The position numbers were made by a program, and so were the translations under genes. From the NCBI GenBank assembly GCA_002591745.1, contig PDLQ01000003.1:186001-250000 (forward strand): a stretch of DNA of 64,000 bases, read 5' to 3'. Positions 54,753 through 63,935 of the stretch are shown piece by piece (the first letter of the stretch is position 1; the number at the start of each line of letters is the position of its first letter). Origin of the DNA: Lewinellaceae bacterium SD302. Lineage in GTDB: Bacteria; Bacteroidota; Bacteroidia; Chitinophagales; Saprospiraceae. The notes below the pieces were generated by a model that saw only the letters and a list, made by a program, of their open reading frames with translations, did not search any database and was not told where the DNA came from.

Positions 54753-56765
54753 ATGCCCGCAACCAAGTTACCAAATCTCCAATACACCACCGGCAGCCAT
54801 TCCAAAGAGTTGCTATTGAGTCTCTACGAGCAGCTCCTTCGCCCCCGGATGATTGAAGAAAAAATGCTCAAGCAACTCCGGCAGGGCATTATTTCGAAGT
54901 GGTTTTCCGGCATTGGCCAGGAGGCGATCAACGTTGGGGTAACTGCTGCCCTGGAGCCGGATGAGTATATCTTTACCATGCACCGCAATCTGGGGGTATT
55001 TACAAGCCGGGAATTACCGCTGGATCGGCTTTTCGCCCAATGGCAGGGCCGGCCACACGGTTATACCAAGGGTCGCGATCGCTCTTTCCACTTCGGCACT
55101 TCAGCGCATCATATCGTCGGTATGATCTCTCACCTTGGGCCCCAACTCAGTTTGGCGGCCGGTGTGGCGATGGCCAACAAACTGCGTAAAAATGGTAAAG
55201 TAGCCGTGGCTTTCACCGGCGACGGTGGCACCAGCCAAGGTGAATTTCACGAAGCTCTGAATACGGCCGCCGTATGGAAGCTACCGGTAATTTTCGTGAT
55301 TGAGAACAACGGCTATGGCCTTTCTACCCCAGTGAGCGAACAGTACGCCTGCGAAAGCCTGGCCGACCGGGGTAAAGGCTACGGCATGCGCTCGCTGAGC
55401 ATCGACGGCAACAACGTGCTGGAAGTCTACGAAACCATGCAAAAGCTCACGGCCGAGCTACGCGAAAACCCCGAGCCGATCCTGTTGGAGTGCCGCACTT
55501 TCCGCGTTCGGGGCCACGAAGAGGCCAGCGGTGTCAAATACGTTCCCAAGGAATTGATCCAGGCCTGGCAGGAAAGAGACCCGGTCACCAATTTCGCCAG
55601 TTTCCTGACGGACAAAGGCTTACTGACCGATTCCGACGATAAGCAGTTGAGAAGCCGGATAAAGAAGGAAATTGAAAGCGGACTGAAGAAAGCCGCCGGC
55701 CATGATCGCCCGGTAGCCAACACCCAGCGGGAGCTAAATGATATGTACGCGGATTTTGACCATCGGGCCGTATCGCCAACTGAAAATGGAACTTCCGAAC
55801 GCCGTTTCGTAGATGCCATTTCCGATGGCCTCCGGGAAGGAATGCGCCGTCACGAAGACCTGGTACTGATGGGTCAGGACATTGCTGATTACGGGGGTGT
55901 TTTCAAGATCACCGACGGGTTTATGGATGAATTCGGAGCCGAGCGAGTACGTAATACGCCACTCTGTGAAAGCGCGATCATCGGTATCGGGCTGGGCTAC
56001 TCCATTGCCGGGGGCAAGAGTATGGTGGAAATGCAGTTCGGTGATTTCGTGACTTGTGGTTTCAACCAGATTGTCAACAACCTGGCAAAGAGCCACTATC
56101 GTTGGGGACAGCCGGCCGATGTGGTGATCCGCCTGCCTTCAGGTGGTGGTGTAGGAGCCGGCCCCTACCACAGCCAGACCGTTGAAGCTTGGTTTGCCCA
56201 CGTACCTGGCCTCAAAATAGCTTACCCCAGTAACCCTACCGACGCAAAAGGCATGTTATTGGCTGCTCTGGCCGATCCTAACCCTGTCCTCTACTTCGAG
56301 CACAAAGCCCTTTACCGAAGTTTGAAGGAAGAAGTCCCGAACGGCTATTACACTACGCCACTCGGTGAGGCAGCTATCGCCCGGAGCGGTGAAGACCTGA
56401 GTATTGTCACTTACGGCAATGGTGTACACTGGGCTAATGAACTGGCCGCAAAAATGCAGGAAAGCGACGATGTCTCCATTGAAGTGCTGGATCTCCGTAG
56501 CCTGGCTCCGCTGGACCACGAGGCCATTCGCGCCACCGTGAGCAAAACGAATAAGGTGATCGTCTTACACGAAGCCAACATCACCGGTGGCTTCGGTGCT
56601 GAACTTTCCGCCTGGATCAATGAGCATTGTTTCGAGCAGTTGGATGGTCCGGTACTGCGCATCGCATCGCTGGATACTCCCGTGCCGTTTGCCGGGGAAC
56701 TGGAAGCCGATTACCTGCCTTTACAGCGTTTGGAACAAGCAGTTATCAACTTGTTGGCTTATTAG
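54753..56765 (+). CDS. 2-oxoacid dehydrogenase E1, alpha and beta subunits fused (branched-chain type)
   Basis: The frame opens at 54618, but ATG 54753 (MPATKLPNLQYTTGSHSKELL) gives 670 residues. The alpha half (to about 330) has the TPP motif GDGGTSQGEFHEALN...ENNGYGLSTP and SFHFGTSAHHIVGMISHLGPQL. The beta half (about 350-670) has LVLMGQDIADYGGVFKIT, GIGLGYSIAGGKSMVEMQFGDF and RLPSGGGVGAGPYHSQTVEAWF. E1 decarboxylates branched-chain 2-oxoacids or pyruvate for acetyl/acyl-CoA formation. Fused E1 is common in Bacteroidetes. Confidence 0.93.
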   Translation: MPATKLPNLQYTTGSHSKELLLSLYEQLLRPRMIEEKMLKQLRQGIISKWFSGIGQEAINVGVTAALEPDEYIFTMHRNLGVFTSRELPLDRLFAQWQGRPHGYTKGRDRSFHFGTSAHHIVGMISHLGPQLSLAAGVAMANKLRKNGKVAVAFTGDGGTSQGEFHEALNTAAVWKLPVIFVIENNGYGLSTPVSEQYACESLADRGKGYGMRSLSIDGNNVLEVYETMQKLTAELRENPEPILLECRTFRVRGHEEASGVKYVPKELIQAWQERDPVTNFASFLTDKGLLTDSDDKQLRSRIKKEIESGLKKAAGHDRPVANTQRELNDMYADFDHRAVSPTENGTSERRFVDAISDGLREGMRRHEDLVLMGQDIADYGGVFKITDGFMDEFGAERVRNTPLCESAIIGIGLGYSIAGGKSMVEMQFGDFVTCGFNQIVNNLAKSHYRWGQPADVVIRLPSGGGVGAGPYHSQTVEAWFAHVPGLKIAYPSNPTDAKGMLLAALADPNPVLYFEHKALYRSLKEEVPNGYYTTPLGEAAIARSGEDLSIVTYGNGVHWANELAAKMQESDDVSIEVLDLRSLAPLDHEAIRATVSKTNKVIVLHEANITGGFGAELSAWINEHCFEQLDGPVLRIASLDTPVPFAGELEADYLPLQRLEQAVINLLAY

Positions 56766-56821
56766 ACAAGCAAAACTAAGCGGAGCGAAACGTGTTGTTT
56801 TAATGTACCTACATCTACAAT

Positions 56822-57691
56822 ATGAAGACCCGTTCCGTTGCCCACATCATCCCCGCTTTTGAGCTCGACATGGGCGGTACGATCGTAAAGCAAAGCTTGC
56901 CCACCCAGCAGGTGGAACAAATCGATCCGTTTCTATTATTGCATCACTTCGGCCCTTATGATATTGAGGCTGGCCATGATCCATTGGACGTAGGCCCTCA
57001 CCCACACCGTGGTTTCGAGCCGGTTACCTTTCTATACTCCGGTGGACTGTTGCATAAGGACAGCCGTAACAACGTTGGCGAACTCGAAGGCGGCGACGTA
57101 CAGTGGATGACCAGCGGTATGGGTATCATTCACAGTGAGCGCGGCAGCAAAAAAATGCTGGACGAAGGCGGCACCTTAGAGGGTATTCAACTCTGGGTGA
57201 ATTTACCCGCAAAGGACAAGATGGTGATTCCCCGTTATCAAGATATCAAAGCTGCCGACATACCGACAGTGAACCTGGAACACGGCGGCAAGCTGCGCGT
57301 GGTCGCCGGGGAATTCAACGGTAAAAGTGGTCCTGCCGAGACATTCACCGAACTCAATGCCTGGCAGTTGGAACTGGTCGGTGGTACCGGAGCAGAACTT
57401 CCTATTCCTGTCAGTCACAATGCGCTGGTTTACCTGCTGGACGGGCACGTAAAGCTCAACGATAACTTCGATTATACCGGCCCTTCCTTACTGCATTTCC
57501 GCAATGATGGCGAGGCCGAAGGCATTACCCTGGAAGGAATGGCCGAAAACACCCGTGCCCTCATCCTGACCGGCGAGCCCATTGGCGAAAAAGTCACTCA
57601 ATACGGCCCATTCGTGATGAACACCCAGACCGAAATCATGCAAGCTATGCGGGATTATCAGATGGGGAAAATGGGAGTGTATATCGAGTAG
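56822..57691 (+). CDS. Pirin family protein
   Basis: The 289-residue bicupin has the pirin metal site DVGPHPHRGFEPVTFLYSG with GGDVQWMTSGMGIIHSE (His-His-His-Glu) and GIQLWVNLPAKDKM. Bacterial pirins act as quercetinases or as regulators of pyruvate metabolism, and the role here is open. It follows the E1 gene by 56 bp on the same strand, which fits a link with 2-oxoacid dehydrogenases. Confidence 0.93.
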   Translation: MKTRSVAHIIPAFELDMGGTIVKQSLPTQQVEQIDPFLLLHHFGPYDIEAGHDPLDVGPHPHRGFEPVTFLYSGGLLHKDSRNNVGELEGGDVQWMTSGMGIIHSERGSKKMLDEGGTLEGIQLWVNLPAKDKMVIPRYQDIKAADIPTVNLEHGGKLRVVAGEFNGKSGPAETFTELNAWQLELVGGTGAELPIPVSHNALVYLLDGHVKLNDNFDYTGPSLLHFRNDGEAEGITLEGMAENTRALILTGEPIGEKVTQYGPFVMNTQTEIMQAMRDYQMGKMGVYIE

Positions 57692-57755
57692 TGATAGTAC
57701 TTAGTAGATAGACTGGCAGTAGTCGCTCAAGCGTGTAATACCAGACTATCACTAC
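57690..57755. repeat. Inverted repeat between pirin and ThuA genes
   Basis: AGTGATAGT after the pirin stop pairs with ACTATCACT near 57746-57754, with further partial pairing inside. It lies between convergent genes and shares GATAGTCTGGTA (complement) with the hairpin at 47052-47100. Confidence 0.5.
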
Positions 57756-57766
57756 GCTCAGATTAA

Positions 57767-58531
57767 CTAAAGCCCCTTTCCCGTAGCGGCCCAATAGATA
57801 CCTCCGTAGACGTGTTCCAGAAATAATTTATCGGAGTAGACTTCCGGCATATGCCCCAGGGCGGTATAGAAGGCACGGCCTCCGTCATATTCGTGGTACC
57901 ATGAAATGGGATGAAAGTCGCCCATCCCGTCTCCTTTCTTAGTACCCCAGTCTGCTTTGGGGTCGTAGGTAGACTCGTCGATCGTGATCAGATAATTCAA
58001 TCCCTTAGTTTTGGCGGGCGTAAATTCATAATACTCATCAGTCCACAACAGTCGGTCCGGCCAGCGTTCCAGCCCGGGAAAGTTTCGGTCACTGACGTCA
58101 ATCATGGCAGTTTGCACGGCTGGGTGGATGACGAACATGTGGCCGACCATTTTAGTGTACCATTCCCAGTCGTATTCCGTATCCGAAGCGGCGTGAACCC
58201 CGACGAAGCCTTTCCCGGACCGGATGAATTTTTCGAAGGCGGCTTGCTCCGCTTCATCAAAAATATCCATGGTTGTGTTGACGAAAACAGCGACGTCATA
58301 AGGTGCCAGCATTGCTTCCGTAAGTTTCATGCCCGGCTGGTAGCGATCCAGTACGAAGTTGTGCCGGGCGGCCAATTCTTCCATCGCGGGGGTGGCTGCA
58401 GTGATCGACGGATGGTGCCAGCCACCGGTTTCCGTGATCAAAATAGCTTTAAATTGCTGGCTGGCCATTGCCGTAAGCGTAAGCATAAGTAAACAGCTTA
58501 GGCCGATAAAGCGTTGTAAATAAGTGGTCAT
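57767..58531 (-). CDS. ThuA-like domain secreted protein
   Basis: The 254-residue protein has a signal peptide (MTTYLQRFIGLSCLLMLTLTAMASQ). The ThuA fold (class I glutamine amidotransferase-like) follows: ILITETGGWHHPSITAA, YDVAVFVNTTMDIFDEAEQAAFEKFI, GFVGVHAASDTEYDWEWY and RAFYTALGHMPEVY. The catalytic Cys of amidotransferases is replaced, as is usual in ThuA. The role is probably carbohydrate-related, with no firm substrate. Confidence 0.88.
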   Translation of the reverse strand: MTTYLQRFIGLSCLLMLTLTAMASQQFKAILITETGGWHHPSITAATPAMEELAARHNFVLDRYQPGMKLTEAMLAPYDVAVFVNTTMDIFDEAEQAAFEKFIRSGKGFVGVHAASDTEYDWEWYTKMVGHMFVIHPAVQTAMIDVSDRNFPGLERWPDRLLWTDEYYEFTPAKTKGLNYLITIDESTYDPKADWGTKKGDGMGDFHPISWYHEYDGGRAFYTALGHMPEVYSDKLFLEHVYGGIYWAATGKGL

Positions 58532-58628
58532 CAGTTATCGTTTGTTTAGATCAATGTACCTTGCAAGATAGTTTACGCCAGTTTATCATCGTACTGGCCA
58601 CATTTCAAATTTATATCCACATTTATTA

Positions 58629-61364
58629 ATGAGTACTCTTTCGTTTTTAAAAGAAGGCCTGCGCAACCTGCGCACTACCGGTACCATCACCCGCTCCGGC
58701 ACCGCGCTTTGTAAAGCCGCCATTGACCGGATCGACTTTAGCCGCGCCCGTGTTATTGTAGAGTTGGGTGCTGGAGATGGCGTTATTACTCGTCACATCT
58801 TGAAAAATTTACATCCTAAGGGGATGGTCATCGCCTTCGAGGTCTTTGATGACCTGTGTGAGGATTTACGTAAAATCGACGATCCCCGCCTGGTGGTCGT
58901 TAATGACAGCGCCGAGCACATTGGCAAGTACCTCAAGAAAAACGGCAAGCGATTTGCCGATCATATCGTTAGTGCTTTACCTTTTGCTTCCTTACCCGAA
59001 GAATTGGGTAAAAAGATTGTCTATCGCGCTAAAAAACACCTCCGTTATGGAGGTCAGTACAATCAGGTCCACTACAGCCTCAAAACGCTGGATTATTACA
59101 AAGAAGCTTTTGGAAACGCGGAAACCAAACGCATTTTCATGAATCTCCCCCCGGCTTATGTGATTTACTGTCAGCACGAAGCACCAGAGCGCAAACCCCG
59201 TGAAGACCGCCCGGAACGCAAACCCCGTAATCAGAAAAGAACGGACAAGCGTGACGACAACCGAAAGGAAAAATCCACCGAACGGGAAGCACGGCCCCAA
59301 GACGAACAACGCAGCCAGTCCCGGAAGAAAAGAGCAACTCAACGAGACGATCGACCAAGGGAAGAACAGGCGCCCGCTGATGATCGTCGGCACAAACTTC
59401 GTAATTCTGAAGATTCAAAGAGTGATCGCCACGATGAGCAGCCAAAGCGAAATAAGCCTTCGAGCCGATCAGCCAGGCCAGAGCAGCGCGACCAGCCCGA
59501 ACGCAAGCAAGAAAACGATAACAACCGACGTAAAAAACCACAAGCGAACGTCGAGCAGGATGAGTCGGCGCAGGGCCTATCCAAGCTGGAATTATTCGAA
59601 AGGCGCCAGGGACTGAGCACTAAGCCTGTAATGAAAAAGAGGAAAGCCGAAAAGCCCGTTTCTAAAGCTGCCGAATCTGTCAGGAATGAGGAAAAGGGAA
59701 CAAAAGCATCTCCGAAGAAGGTCAAAACTCAGGCATCAAATTCGAAAACTTCCAAAGCAAAAGCGCCTAACCCTATAGAAGTTCAGGCAGAGGAGGCCTT
59801 CCAGGAAGATGCCGAACGATTAGAAAAAATCTACGGTGACTACAGCGAAGAGCCGTTAGAAGAAACTAAAGAAATCGCTACTGAAAAAAGCGTACCTTCG
59901 GCAGCCCAGCCCAAGGAGCAAAAGAAAACGGACCGCTCTGACCACGATGACAAGTCAACTATGAGCGAAAAAAATCCCCCTGCCTCCGAAGAGGAAGCGC
60001 CGGAACAACCGCAAACACCCCAGCCAGAACCGGAGGAAAGTGAAGAGGAAGTCTGGTTTGAAGACCTGGACATTGCCGACGAGGTACTCGACGGACTGGA
60101 TGACATGGGTTTTACCAAATGTACTCCTGTTCAAGCCCTGTCTATTCCCCCCGCGCTCGAAGGCAGAGACGTGCTTGCCGTAGCCCAAACGGGTACGGGT
60201 AAGACCGCAGCCTTCCTTTTGCCGATTATCAGTAAACTGACAGACAAGCCCGTCAAGAAGGTCAATACCATCATTTTGACACCAACGCGCGAACTGGCCA
60301 TGCAGATCGACCGCCAGCTGGAAGCCTTTTCTTACCATACCCCCGTTAGTTCGATTGCCATTTACGGTGGTCGCGACGGCCACAGTATGGTACAGGAGCG
60401 CAACGCCCTGAAAACGGGTGCGCCCATCGTAGTGGCTACCCCCGGCCGCCTGATCGCTCACCTTGATCTCGGCTACACCGATCTGAGTGAGTGTAATCAC
60501 CTCGTTCTCGACGAAGCCGACCGGATGCTCGATATGGGTTTTGTGCACGACATGCAGAAGATCATTGCCATGCTGCCACAAACCGGCCGTCAGACTCTGT
60601 TCTTCAGTGCCACCATGCCGCCCAAGATCCGCAAGTTCAGTAAGGAAATCCTGACCAACCCCGTAGAGATCAATATCGCCATCTCCAAGCCGGCGGAAAA
60701 GATCGACCAGAAAGCTTACGACATCATTGAGCGGGGCAAGGTCAAACTGGTCACCGAAATCGTACAACAGAAAAAAGACCTGGACCGCATCCTGATCTTC
60801 GCCGGCACCAAGAAGGGCGTCCGGGAGCTTACGACTTCACTGAAGCGTAAAAACCTCAACGTAGCGGCCGTAAGCTCGGATCTGGATCAAAAAGAGCGGG
60901 AAGACCGTCTGGTTGAATTCCGCAGTGGTCGTCTCCGGATTATTGTCGCTACCGACGTACTCAGTCGGGGTATCCACATTAACGGTATCGATCTGGTCAT
61001 CAATTACGATGTACCCGGCGACGCCGAGGATTACGTCCACCGCATTGGCCGTACTGCCCGGGCCGCAGCCGAAGGAGCTGCCATTACCCTCATCAGCCCC
61101 AAAGACCGAATGCGTTTTAAGCGCATTGAGGAATTGATCGGCAACCGCATTGAACGTCTCCCGTTGGAAGGCGATCTGGAAGTCTTTGATCCGCGTAAAG
61201 GCGGTGGAGACAATGATCGTCGTGGTGGCGGCGGCGGAGGAGGAAGAGGTCGTGGCGGTAATAATCGCGGCGGAGGAGGAACCCGCAATGGTGAAAACCG
61301 TGGCGGCGGCAACCGTGGTGGTGGCCGTGGCCGCAGTAACAAAGGCCGAGGCGGCGGGAAGTAA
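58629..61364 (+). CDS. Fusion: PmtA/KsgA-like SAM methyltransferase + charged linker + DEAD-box RNA helicase + RG-rich tail
   Basis: One unbroken frame encodes 911 residues. Residues 1-184 are a Rossmann methyltransferase (VIVELGAGDGVITRHIL; DHIVSALPFASLP; FMNLPPAYVIYC) closest to phospholipid N-methyltransferases of the PmtA type. Residues about 185-470 are a disordered charged linker. Residues about 474-850 are a complete DEAD-box helicase (AVAQTGTGKT, VLDEADRMLDMGF, FFSATMPP, VHRIGRTARAAAEGA). Residues about 857-911 are a Gly/Arg RNA-binding tail. ATG at 59960 (MSEKNPPASEE) could give helicase alone. Confidence 0.88.
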   Translation: MSTLSFLKEGLRNLRTTGTITRSGTALCKAAIDRIDFSRARVIVELGAGDGVITRHILKNLHPKGMVIAFEVFDDLCEDLRKIDDPRLVVVNDSAEHIGKYLKKNGKRFADHIVSALPFASLPEELGKKIVYRAKKHLRYGGQYNQVHYSLKTLDYYKEAFGNAETKRIFMNLPPAYVIYCQHEAPERKPREDRPERKPRNQKRTDKRDDNRKEKSTEREARPQDEQRSQSRKKRATQRDDRPREEQAPADDRRHKLRNSEDSKSDRHDEQPKRNKPSSRSARPEQRDQPERKQENDNNRRKKPQANVEQDESAQGLSKLELFERRQGLSTKPVMKKRKAEKPVSKAAESVRNEEKGTKASPKKVKTQASNSKTSKAKAPNPIEVQAEEAFQEDAERLEKIYGDYSEEPLEETKEIATEKSVPSAAQPKEQKKTDRSDHDDKSTMSEKNPPASEEEAPEQPQTPQPEPEESEEEVWFEDLDIADEVLDGLDDMGFTKCTPVQALSIPPALEGRDVLAVAQTGTGKTAAFLLPIISKLTDKPVKKVNTIILTPTRELAMQIDRQLEAFSYHTPVSSIAIYGGRDGHSMVQERNALKTGAPIVVATPGRLIAHLDLGYTDLSECNHLVLDEADRMLDMGFVHDMQKIIAMLPQTGRQTLFFSATMPPKIRKFSKEILTNPVEINIAISKPAEKIDQKAYDIIERGKVKLVTEIVQQKKDLDRILIFAGTKKGVRELTTSLKRKNLNVAAVSSDLDQKEREDRLVEFRSGRLRIIVATDVLSRGIHINGIDLVINYDVPGDAEDYVHRIGRTARAAAEGAAITLISPKDRMRFKRIEELIGNRIERLPLEGDLEVFDPRKGGGDNDRRGGGGGGGRGRGGNNRGGGGTRNGENRGGGNRGGGRGRSNKGRGGGK

Positions 61365-61411
61365 TTCGCTAGCGAGTTTCCAGGGTTTCGACTAACTACT
61401 ACCTGGCTGCC

Positions 61412-61433
61412 GAGCGTGTTGCCACCCACGCTC
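61412..61433. terminator. Short hairpin downstream of the helicase gene
   Basis: GAGCGTG (61412-61418) pairs with CACGCTC (61427-61433). No T-run follows, so terminator activity is uncertain. Confidence 0.4.
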
Positions 61434-61658
61434 AATTAACCGGCAAACCATCATGAATACCGAATAAGCGTTCACCGATTTATGGTCGGCATCCGTCCTT
61501 GACCGGTTATTTCGCTTAATGGGTTATAGCAAGGAAAAATCTGATGGTTACCTTTAGCGTTTGAACTCTATCTGATCGTCCGAAAGCAACCATCTATGTC
61601 TCTTCGCCCGTTACTTTGCTACGTTAGCTTCGCTGATCGTCGCTGGTCTTTAACTCCT

Positions 61659-63443
61659 ATGTATTCAATCAGCCCTGCTACTTTGTTAGTCAAGAAACAA
61701 CTATTGCTTAGGCTGCTCCTCGGAGTTGTTAGTCTAAGCCTGTTTTCCACCCTTTTTGCCCAGGGCACCCTTCATCCGGATTTAACGGATGCTTTCACCC
61801 GTGATGATAAAGTGGAAACACTCATCATCTTCCAAAATCAGCAACGCTTTATTCCCGCCGACACCGATGCATTGATCAGCAAGGTGGCCAAGGGGCAGTA
61901 CGTGTTCAATGAATTACGCAAGCTTGCCGGTGAAGATCAACGAGCCGTGAGTAGCTACCTCACTGCTGCTGAAATCGAGTACCGTAGTCTGAGTATCGCC
62001 AATGTGATCGGTACTACGCTCAATGAAAGTCAGGCCAAAAGCGTAGCTGAATTGGCGAACGTAAAAACCCTGATTGTAAATCCCTGGATTCAGCAAGATC
62101 TCGGTTTCGTAGAGCGGGAGCAAGTTCAGGCCCGTCAAATAATCGAATGGGGTGTACAGCAGATCGGTGCACCACAACTATGGGATGAGGGATTTACCGG
62201 TCAGGGCGTGACGGTGGGTGGTCAGGATACCGGCTACGATTATCTACATCCAACGCTATTCGCAAAGTACCGGGGTAACGTGGCGGGCGACACCATCCAC
62301 GATTATAACTGGCACGATGCTATCCACAGCATCAGCCCGCTGAATAACAACGACGATAATCCCTGTGGATTAGACGTGCCCTTCCCTTGCGACGACAACA
62401 ACCACGGCACCCACACCATGGGAACGATGGTGGGCGACGACGGCGCAGGTAACCAGATCGGCGTAGCCCCCGGTGCGAGCTGGATGGCTTGCCGCAATAT
62501 GGAACGCGGCTGGGGTAGCCCTCAGAGTTACCTGGAGTGTTTCGAATGGTTTCTGGCTCCTACGCGGGTTGACGGTAGCGAACCAGATCCGGCCCAAGCT
62601 CCTCACGTAATTGCCAACAGCTGGTCTTGCCCCCTGCAAGAAGGGTGCACCGACGAAACTTACGAACTGTTTGACGTAGCCATCAATAACCTTCGGGCGG
62701 CGGGCGTGGTCGTAGTTACCTCCGCCGGCAACGACGGCTCCGAATGTGAGACGATCAATAAGCCTCCGTCGGTTTTTCCAGGAGCCTACTCTATCGGAGC
62801 ATCCAACGACAGCGACGAAATTGCCAACTTCAGCAGCCGAGGCCCGTCTACTTTCAACGGAGAAACTTATTTACAGCCACAGGTGGTCGCCCCGGGAGTG
62901 AACGTGCGTTCCGCCATTCGCGATGGAGGCTACGCCAGTTTTAACGGTACCAGTATGGCCGGACCTCACGTAGCCGGGGCGGTGGCCGTCTTGATCTCCG
63001 CCCTCCCCGATTTGGCCGGCAATGTTACCGCTATCGAAGAGATATTCCGCCAGTCCGCCGTGCCCTTATTCTCTGATCAGAGCTGTGGCGACTTTCCCGG
63101 CGATGAGCGCCCCAACGCTGTTTATGGTTACGGCCGCATCGACTTGGTAGAAGCCTACGCGCTCGGCCAGGAGATCGTGAGTACACGGGAGATTTTGCTT
63201 GCTGCGGACCGCTTCGAAGTGTTTCCCAATCCGGCCAGCGACTTCGTAACCGTTGTCAAGCGCCACGGTGCTCCGGCTCGGAATTACACGGTGACCGATT
63301 TGAATGGTCGGGTTTTATTAGGACTTCAAAGTAGCAATGCCGGCAATGACCGAATTGAGCTGAAGAGTCTGCCAACGGGTGTCTATTTGTTGCGGATCGA
63401 AACAGCGGATGGAATAGTCGTTCAGAAAGTTGTTAAGCAGTAA
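61659..63443 (+). CDS. Secreted S8 (subtilisin-like) serine protease with T9SS sorting domain
   Basis: The frame opens at 61596. ATG 61659, or a TTG at 61683 (TTG TTA GTC AAG AAA), would each give a signal peptide ending in SLFSTLFAQ. The S8 domain spans about residues 150-500 of the long frame: Asp in GGQDTGYDYLHP, His in NNHGTHTMGTMVGDDG, oxyanion Asn in TSAGNDGS, Ser in FNGTSMAGPHVAGAVA. A type A T9SS domain (EVFPNPASDFVTV ... GVYLLRIETADG ... VVKQ) ends it. The stop overlaps the next gene's ATG. Confidence 0.94.
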   Translation: MYSISPATLLVKKQLLLRLLLGVVSLSLFSTLFAQGTLHPDLTDAFTRDDKVETLIIFQNQQRFIPADTDALISKVAKGQYVFNELRKLAGEDQRAVSSYLTAAEIEYRSLSIANVIGTTLNESQAKSVAELANVKTLIVNPWIQQDLGFVEREQVQARQIIEWGVQQIGAPQLWDEGFTGQGVTVGGQDTGYDYLHPTLFAKYRGNVAGDTIHDYNWHDAIHSISPLNNNDDNPCGLDVPFPCDDNNHGTHTMGTMVGDDGAGNQIGVAPGASWMACRNMERGWGSPQSYLECFEWFLAPTRVDGSEPDPAQAPHVIANSWSCPLQEGCTDETYELFDVAINNLRAAGVVVVTSAGNDGSECETINKPPSVFPGAYSIGASNDSDEIANFSSRGPSTFNGETYLQPQVVAPGVNVRSAIRDGGYASFNGTSMAGPHVAGAVAVLISALPDLAGNVTAIEEIFRQSAVPLFSDQSCGDFPGDERPNAVYGYGRIDLVEAYALGQEIVSTREILLAADRFEVFPNPASDFVTVVKRHGAPARNYTVTDLNGRVLLGLQSSNAGNDRIELKSLPTGVYLLRIETADGIVVQKVVKQ

Positions 63444-63931
63444 TGACTCCTTTCCCGCTCCTTCGTATTTTTGATTGACTGGCCCTGTTAGCTATCTTGT
63501 TGGGTTATGGAATTGTCATTTTCTATTACGGGCAATTACCGGATGAATTACCCCGGCACTACGGCAGTAAAGGTCTGCCAACCGCCTACGCTTCCAAAGC
63601 GATACTATTCGGCCTGCCGATTATCGCCACAGCATTATACGTGGCAATGGGCTGGGCCGGCAACACATTTTCCGATACCCGGAGCAACTGGAGCAAACTA
63701 CCAGAAGATCCACTAAAGCGTAAGGAGGCACTGAAACTCAACCGTCAGCTACTGGCGGTGATGCGTACCGTCATTGGCTGGGTATTTACCTATATCATTT
63801 TTGGAACCATTCAGGTTGGCCGGGGAACATGGGAGGGGCTGGGAGAGGGTTTCGCCAGCGCCTTTTTATTTCTGATTTTCGGACTGCTCGCTTTTCACAT
63901 CTGGCGATTAAAGCGGCTGGAAAAGCAGTAG
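63443..63931 (+). pseudogene. DUF1648-type membrane protein with in-frame TGA at codon 12
   Basis: ATG 63443 overlaps the protease stop as TAATG and reads MTPFPLLRIFD, then TGA (63476-63478). The same frame continues LALLAILLGYGIVIFYYGQLPDELPRHYGSKGLP, a membrane helix and the DUF1648 signature, to 63931. TGG to TGA at codon 12 would explain this. Without it, translation could restart at TTG 63497 (144 residues) but would lose part of the first helix. Three membrane helices remain in total. Either a recent nonsense mutation, a sequencing error or genuine late initiation. Confidence 0.65.
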
Positions 63932-63935
63932 TCAA

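Noticed and set aside
61200-61362. G-rich repeat stretch at the helicase 3' end
   Set aside because: Explained by codons for the Gly/Arg tail; common in DEAD-box helicases.
3071-63335. Dispersed motif explained simply as the TAnnTTTG promoter
   Set aside because: TACTTTG is one base shorter than TAnnTTTG, the conserved flanks extend well beyond a -7 box, and many copies lie inside genes on either strand.
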